From a virus, in IMG/VR virus record IMGVR_UViG_3300014720_000057, positions 1-44,066 of that record: a stretch of DNA of 44,066 nt. One strand, given 5' to 3'. Shown one piece after another: positions 40,461 through 44,066 of the stretch; position 1 is the stretch's first letter; each line of letters starts with the position of its first letter. The translations under genes were made by a program, and so were the position numbers. The notes below the pieces were generated by a model. It was not told where the DNA came from and made no database searches. It was given only the letters and a program-made list of their open reading frames with translations.

Positions 40461-40806
40461 TGTAAAAAAGAAGGTAGGCCGCCCGCCGAAGTATGCCGAA
40501 GGCATGGTTCGCTGCGGACTTCGACTACCGCAGAAGCATGTCGACTTTTACGAATCGCAGGGCGATTCGTTCAACGACGGCGTTCGGAATGTGGCTGATC
40601 GACTGCTTGAGTCGGCAGGCCGCGACGACGGAGTTTTGCAGGCGGAGTGCCCGTCCTGCGACGGCAAAGGCGTGATCGGATTCGTTCGCGATGTCGACGA
40701 CATTCGCGACGAACGCTGCCAAACGTGCAACGGCGAAGGCAAGCTTGACTTCGACGAAGCTGGCGTTGCCAACTTTTACGCGAAAGGAATCCCATGCCAA
40801 AAATAG
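40453..40806 (+). CDS. AT-hook/RHH-like regulator with two CxxC pairs
   Basis: GTG 40453 follows AGAGGTG and opens a 117-residue protein. 'KKKVGRPPKY' (5-14) is an AT-hook GRP motif; 'RCGLRLPQKHVDFYESQGDSFNDGVRNVADRLLE' looks like a ribbon-helix-helix DNA-binding domain. The C-terminal half has 'CPSCDGKG' (66-73) and 'CQTCNGEG' (89-96), like half of a DnaJ zinc domain. It is probably a transcription regulator of the operon or of the host. The last 13 bp overlap the next gene. Confidence 0.65.
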   Translation: MTDVKKKVGRPPKYAEGMVRCGLRLPQKHVDFYESQGDSFNDGVRNVADRLLESAGRDDGVLQAECPSCDGKGVIGFVRDVDDIRDERCQTCNGEGKLDFDEAGVANFYAKGIPCQK

Positions 40807-40970
40807 CCCGCGTTGGCTGGGCGTCACTTCGCAGCGGCGGCAAGCAGCGTAAGTGCTTACGCTGCAAAAAAAGCTTCAAGTCGATCGGCGACTATATTTG
40901 CACGGATTGCCATTATCAGATTAGCAGTTTATCGAAGATGGACTGCTATCGACCGTCAGTGAAACGATAA
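40794..40970 (+). CDS. Small zinc-ribbon protein, 58 aa
   Basis: ATG 40794 lies within the end of the preceding gene. The 58-residue product is basic: 'KQRKCLRCKKSFKSIGDYICTDCHYQIS' has two CxxC pairs 14 residues apart, a compact zinc ribbon. The next gene's AAGGAG overlaps its stop. It is probably a nucleic-acid-binding protein. Confidence 0.6.
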   Translation: MPKIARVGWASLRSGGKQRKCLRCKKSFKSIGDYICTDCHYQISSLSKMDCYRPSVKR

Positions 40971-40982
40971 GGAGATCGAAAA

Positions 40983-41195
40983 ATGCTGGTCCTTTCTATG
41001 AAGCCTGAAGACAGAATCTTCATCGGCGAAAATGTGGTAGTGACTTGCGTGAAAATCAAAAACGGCAAGGTCGCAATTGGCTTTGAAGCTCCTAAAGAGC
41101 TTCCAATTGTTCGATCGGATGCGATCGACAAAGAATCCAAAACACACAAGCCTAGACTGAGTGTTCTGGGTATTACACCGAAGCCAGTGCAGTAG
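40983..41195 (+). CDS. csrA: CsrA-family RNA-binding regulator
   Basis: A 70-residue protein preceded by AAGGAG. MLVLSMKPEDRIFIGENVVVTCVKIKNGKVAIGFEAPKELPIVRSDAID matches CsrA closely in the first 45 residues, with Leu4 and an Arg at position 44, the key RNA-binding residues. Met replaces the usual Arg at position 6. A 20-residue tail (ESKTHKPRLSVLGITPKPVQ) extends past normal length. CsrA dimers bind GGA motifs in mRNA leaders and block or change translation. A phage-encoded one would redirect host or phage mRNA use. The GGA in AAGGAG leaders here, including its own, are possible targets. Confidence 0.9.
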   Translation: MLVLSMKPEDRIFIGENVVVTCVKIKNGKVAIGFEAPKELPIVRSDAIDKESKTHKPRLSVLGITPKPVQ

Positions 41196-41204
41196 GAATT
41201 CAGC

Positions 41205-41396
41205 ATGACACTCGAAGAAGCAAAGCTAGCACTCGCCAGGATCGAGGCGTTAATCCTGGAAGAACAGATTGCCTTTGAGCAGCAAAACGCATTGCGGGCC
41301 TGTATGCAGGCTATTGGTGAAAAGCAGTATCAGCTTGCCGAATTGCGGCGTGTTCGCCGCAATCGCGAACAATCAAAGCTAGATGTCGAGGTATAA
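41205..41396 (+). CDS. Small coiled-coil protein, 63 aa
   Basis: ATG 41205 follows AGGAA. MTLEEAKLALARIEALILEEQIAFEQQNALRACMQAIGEKQYQLAELRRVRRN... is one long heptad helix, so a dimeric coiled coil is likely. It comes right after csrA by 9 bp and could modulate it, though nothing shows this. Confidence 0.65.
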   Translation: MTLEEAKLALARIEALILEEQIAFEQQNALRACMQAIGEKQYQLAELRRVRRNREQSKLDVEV

Positions 41397-41397
41397 A

Positions 41398-41649
41398 GTG
41401 AAGCGATATAAGGTGCAGTTCGAGGTTGATTTGATGGCCGAAGATCCTGTTTCAGCCAGGGCGTTAGTCGACTATGAGTTGATCGAAACGCAGAAAATGA
41501 AGTGCAAATTGCGTGCAATCGCACAGCGAGCGGACGAAGCGGACGGCGATGTTTTTACATACCCGCCAGAGCGGCACGAGACCGAGGCCGCTGCATGGGA
41601 AGCCGCAGAACAAACGCTAATCGTTAGCGAGGTGCCTGATGGCGATTGA
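41398..41649 (+). CDS. Hypothetical protein, 83 aa
   Basis: GTG 41398 follows CGAGGT about 5 bp upstream; ATG 41383 is an alternative start that overlaps the previous gene. The product (MKRYKVQFEVDLMAEDPVSARALVDYELIETQKM...) has a short beta segment and helices, ends acidic, and overlaps the next gene by 11 bp. I do not recognise it. Confidence 0.6.
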   Translation: MKRYKVQFEVDLMAEDPVSARALVDYELIETQKMKCKLRAIAQRADEADGDVFTYPPERHETEAAAWEAAEQTLIVSEVPDGD

Positions 41650-41887
41650 AGACCTCGCACAGTATCACGCTGATCGGCGCGAAATGCTGATTAAGCTCGG
41701 CATGTGTGTTCGCTGTGGTCGCAAAAAATCAGTGCATCGGCTGCAAATGTGCCAGCCATGCCGCACTGCAAAAAACGCAATGAGCAGGCGTTATCGAGAG
41801 CGAAAGGCGATCGAAAAACGCAAGGCGGAAAGAGAGGCTAAACGTGAAGCACGGCAGATCGCCGAGCGTTCGCGGCGGCTCCAATGA
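41639..41887 (+). CDS. Zinc-finger plus basic helix protein
   Basis: ATG 41639 follows GAGGTG. An 82-residue protein with 'LGMCVRCGRKKSVHRLQMCQPC' (CxxC pairs) and then a long Arg/Lys/Glu helix 'RTAKNAMSRRYRERKAIEKRKAERE'. The Zn ribbon plus basic helix layout is common in small phage nucleic-acid-binding proteins. Its 3' end overlaps the next gene by 44 bp, and the two share a similar CxxC block, so they may be ancient paralogues. Confidence 0.6.
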   Translation: MAIEDLAQYHADRREMLIKLGMCVRCGRKKSVHRLQMCQPCRTAKNAMSRRYRERKAIEKRKAEREAKREARQIAERSRRLQ

Positions 41888-42185
41888 CGTGTGGGCTTGG
41901 ATCGCCGAAGCATTACGGCTAGCGAAATCAGTTGCGGATGGGCATCGTGACGCTAAAATCCGAAAAAGAGCATCGCGACGACTGGAGCAACTTCGCGAAA
42001 TTGCCAGCGAATTACGACGCCAAAGGCGTCTGGAGTACGGCTCGAAAGACATCAGCACGCTGCGTCAGAATGGCATGTGCATTACATGTCGAAGTCATAA
42101 AAGCGAGTCGTGCCGAAGTCGCTGCGAATCATGCCTGAAGCGGTATTCGTCAGAGGTGGCGAATAAACGAAGTCAAATGAAGTAG
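41844..42185 (+). CDS. Second Zn-finger basic protein, probable paralogue
   Basis: GTG 41844 with AGAGAGG 6 bp upstream starts a 113-residue basic protein. The C-terminal 'NGMCITCRSHKSESCRSRCESCLKRYSSEVANKR' has the same spacing of CxxC pairs and basic tail as the preceding gene's finger, but placed at the other end. The N-terminal part is Arg-rich helix. It overlaps the preceding gene by 44 bp. Confidence 0.55.
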   Translation: MKHGRSPSVRGGSNDVWAWIAEALRLAKSVADGHRDAKIRKRASRRLEQLREIASELRRQRRLEYGSKDISTLRQNGMCITCRSHKSESCRSRCESCLKRYSSEVANKRSQMK

Positions 42186-42204
42186 CTTTTTGAAAGGTGC
42201 TAAA

Positions 42205-43125
42205 ATGAAATGGGTTCCAGATGAAACTGCTCGAAGCGTTCTCCAAAAAATGGGGATCAAGCACTCAATCAAACCGGTATCAATCGACTCAATTGATCTG
42301 GTCAGGTCGGGGCAAAACTGTGCTAGGTCCAAAGCTATCAACGGCGAACTTGTCGACAATTACGCCGCAGCTATGGGACGTGGAGACGCCTTCCCGATGA
42401 TCGTGCTTGTCCCGCTCGGTGATAAATATGTCGTTGCTGGCGGCAATCACCGCCTAGCAGCAGCGGTCAAGCATGATGAAAAAGAAATCGACGCAATTGT
42501 TTGCGAAAAGCGTGACGCTCATGATTTTGATATCTTATGCAAAGCATTGAATTCGCGGCATGGAGCGTCAACGTCGCTTCGAGAACGAGTTTTGCAGGCT
42601 GTCGATTTGATTACCGAGCGGAATGTTCCTTTGCGTGTTGCTTGCGAATTTTTGAACGTATCAACCGAGCCGGTTCGCAACGAATTAGCAGCACAGCAGG
42701 TCACTCAAATCGGCATCAATTGCGGCGTCAAAACGACCTGGAATAACACCTGCTTGAACGAGCTTTCGCGGGTAAAACTGGAGTCTGTGATCGAGTATGT
42801 GATGGAAAAAACCGGAACGCTGAAGATCAATCAGGAGCAAATCAGGGCGTTAAGGGCCGATCTTGCAAAGTGCAAAAATGAAGAGGAAATGCTTGTTTCC
42901 GTCGATGGGTGGCATGAGCAGGTTGCAAACGCACCTCGCGCTATTAGGCGAGCAAACAGGCCGAATAAAGCACGATTTCTGAGGGCGGCAACAGAACTGA
43001 AAGGCTTGGCCGAAGAATGCAAGAATCTCAAGCAGTTGCAGGTGGAGCCGGAAGAGTGCTTGGCGATAATCATCTCGATCAAAGAATCGGTCAGCAAGAT
43101 TTGCAAGCTTTCGGAAGGTGGATAA
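42205..43125 (+). CDS. ParB/Srx-fold protein with HTH
   Basis: A 306-residue protein. ATG 42205 follows the TTTTTGAAAGGTGCT leader. 'FPMIVLVPLGDKYVVAGGNHRLAAAVKH' (63-90) has the GxHR block of the ParB/sulfiredoxin fold, which includes CTPases and some nucleases. A helix-turn-helix-like region follows ('ERNVPLRVACEFLNVSTEPVRNEL'), and the C-terminus is helical. ParB-like phage proteins act as regulators, partition or nicking enzymes; no ParA is seen. The stop and next start overlap (TAATG). Confidence 0.72.
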   Translation: MKWVPDETARSVLQKMGIKHSIKPVSIDSIDLVRSGQNCARSKAINGELVDNYAAAMGRGDAFPMIVLVPLGDKYVVAGGNHRLAAAVKHDEKEIDAIVCEKRDAHDFDILCKALNSRHGASTSLRERVLQAVDLITERNVPLRVACEFLNVSTEPVRNELAAQQVTQIGINCGVKTTWNNTCLNELSRVKLESVIEYVMEKTGTLKINQEQIRALRADLAKCKNEEEMLVSVDGWHEQVANAPRAIRRANRPNKARFLRAATELKGLAEECKNLKQLQVEPEECLAIIISIKESVSKICKLSEGG

Positions 43126-43505
43126 TGGGTGCCAGGAATATATTAGATCAGCATCCGCATGGCATAAATCGCGAAGAGTTCATTGAGGCCGTGGCTCGAA
43201 TCGTGCCCTTGCATGTGGCTCTAAGATATTCCAAAAATCAAAACATACTGCTCGCTAAAAGAAGCGTTGCTGCTAGGTCGATTTCAATGCTCGGTGATGG
43301 AGTGCGAATTGATGGCGACATGCTTTTTCCGGTTCAAAAAAAGAGCAGTAGTAAGATAATCGAAGAGCTTTCCAGGGACTTTCAGGGCTGCAACTGGAGA
43401 CTGTCGGAAGAACAGATGAAAGCATTGGCGGCCAAGCATTCGATCAAGCCTGATACGGTAAGACAATACTGCTACAGGATAAGGGCCAAGCATCAGCGAA
43501 ATTGA
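43125..43505 (+). CDS. Helix-turn-helix protein
   Basis: A 126-residue basic protein, ATG 43125 overlapping the ParB-like stop (TAATG). 'RLSEEQMKALAAKHSIKPDTVRQYCYRIRAKHQ' at the C-terminus looks like a helix-turn-helix. The N-terminal half (INREEFIEAVARIVPLHVALRYSKNQNIL) is helical. It is likely co-expressed with the ParB-like gene and may be its DNA-binding partner. Confidence 0.6.
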   Translation: MGARNILDQHPHGINREEFIEAVARIVPLHVALRYSKNQNILLAKRSVAARSISMLGDGVRIDGDMLFPVQKKSSSKIIEELSRDFQGCNWRLSEEQMKALAAKHSIKPDTVRQYCYRIRAKHQRN

Positions 43506-43568
43506 CCCGGCACGGTGTGTCGTCGCTAGTCAATGCGAGTCGAGGCGTTTTTTGAAAGGTGCTGTAGT

Positions 43569-44039
43569 ATGAGCTTATTTGTCAGAAGTGCGGAAGCCTC
43601 GTTGATTGAGGCGGAATTAAAGCAGGCCAGCGTTGGCGAAGTCGTGCCTTATGAACGACTGAATAGCATTGTTGGTCGCGACGTTCGCAAGCAATGTAAA
43701 GGTGCGATTACGACGGCACGCAAGACGCTGGCGAGGGATGGAATTTGGTTCGATTGTGAGACCAACATTGGTCTCAAGCGACTGGGAAGCTCCGGCATTG
43801 CTACCGCCGTTAAAGGTAGAATTGCACGATCGCGACGGGCGGCAACGCGGGCCCTGGATATGTCGAAAGCTGTTGTGCTCGACGATCTTCAGCCGAATGA
43901 ATCTAAGGAATTGATCGCGTCGGTCGCTCAATTGCAGGCGATTGAATTATTCGCGACGCCGTCGAGTCGTGCTAAAATTGCAAGTGCCGTCAATGATGGG
44001 ACGGTATCAATCGGCGACACTTTGAAGTTATTTCAGTAA
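43569..44039 (+). CDS. Hypothetical basic protein, 156 aa
   Basis: ATG 43569 follows TTTTTTGAAAGGTGCT. MSLFVRSAEASLIEAELKQASVGEVVPYERLNSIVGRDVRKQCKGAITTARKTLARDGIWFDCE looks like a winged-helix or similar DNA-binding start, and 'GRIARSRRAATRALDMSKA' is a basic stretch. The end is helical. No family is certain. The sequence after it, 44040-44066, holds nothing I can identify. Confidence 0.6.
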   Translation: MSLFVRSAEASLIEAELKQASVGEVVPYERLNSIVGRDVRKQCKGAITTARKTLARDGIWFDCETNIGLKRLGSSGIATAVKGRIARSRRAATRALDMSKAVVLDDLQPNESKELIASVAQLQAIELFATPSSRAKIASAVNDGTVSIGDTLKLFQ

Positions 44040-44066
44040 TCACGTCCGGTTAGGTCGGGGGCAGTC

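Noticed and set aside
44040-44066. Circular junction from window end to window start
   Set aside because: Joined codons stay open back to the TAA at 44037 but contain no start for the DUF6948 gene, so the ends are not shown to be contiguous.
1-44066. tRNA genes, CRISPR array, integrase or attachment site
   Set aside because: I scanned for T-loop patterns, regular spacer-repeat arrays and integrase motifs and saw none; a tRNA search program would be needed to be certain.

Overview
The window reads as a large stretch, possibly most, of a tailed dsDNA phage or prophage (siphovirus-like) that probably infects a planctomycete. The host guess is an inference. It rests on the adjacent DUF6948 and Gly-Tyr-repeat genes at the left end, a PrimPol with a linker style I associate with planctomycete phages, papain-like peptidases beside lipoproteins, a tail protein built of 'GACC...GDGT.C..DPC' cysteine-rich repeats, and a CsrA. 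Nearly everything is on the + strand, in tight runs with ATGA or TAATG overlaps. Only two convincing genes are on the - strand: a virion-like beta protein at 21.2-21.7 kb and a DUF1937 gene at 39.2-39.6 kb. I see no integrase, lysogeny repressor, tRNA or CRISPR. The first gene is cut by the window edge. Joining the window's end to its start does not give that gene a start codon, so I do not claim a closed circle.

Layout. (1) 0-2.3 kb: small accessory genes. (2) 2.4-4.8 kb: SNF2-like helicase overlapping a DNA methyltransferase. (3) 5.0-10.9 kb: replication and recombination genes, in order a Sak4-like ATPase, Gp157, a DUF669 candidate SSB, an SF2 helicase with a zinc ribbon and an SSB-like acidic tip, and a PrimPol-DUF3987-like primase/helicase. 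A 190-bp AT-rich gap with a candidate terminator follows. (4) 11.1-15.8 kb: a membrane/envelope cassette with a membrane protein, a lipoprotein, a papain-like peptidase, a permuted NlpC/P60 (YiiX-like) enzyme, a small membrane protein, a Cys-rich lipoprotein with a CxxC, an SNase-like protein, a membrane coiled-coil protein and a GTA-type spike-base protein. No classical endolysin is visible, so this is my candidate lysis or entry cassette.

(5) 15.8-24.8 kb: packaging and head genes, comprising a candidate small terminase, the large terminase, portal, MuF-like protein, a zinc ribbon, the reversed gene, a prohead protease/scaffold, a beta-rich candidate decoration protein and the major capsid protein, closed by a strong terminator. 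(6) 24.8-32.2 kb: neck and tail genes, including a tail tube protein, tail assembly chaperones with a textbook -1 frameshift signal, and the tape measure. (7) 32.2-39.1 kb: a 940-residue Cys-rich, Thr/Ser-rich tail protein followed immediately by a GalNAc-transferase-like GT/methyltransferase fusion, a pyruvyl-transferase-like protein, a methyltransferase and a GT2 enzyme. (8) 39.2-44.0 kb: a promoter-driven run of small regulators, including zinc-finger proteins, an AT-hook/RHH protein, CsrA, a ParB-like protein and HTH proteins.

The two points I would follow first are the possible mucin-style O-glycosylation of the tail fibre by the adjacent glycan cassette, and the peptidase/lipoprotein envelope cassette, which may be matched to an unusual host wall. 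Protein family names come from recognising motifs by eye. No database search was run.
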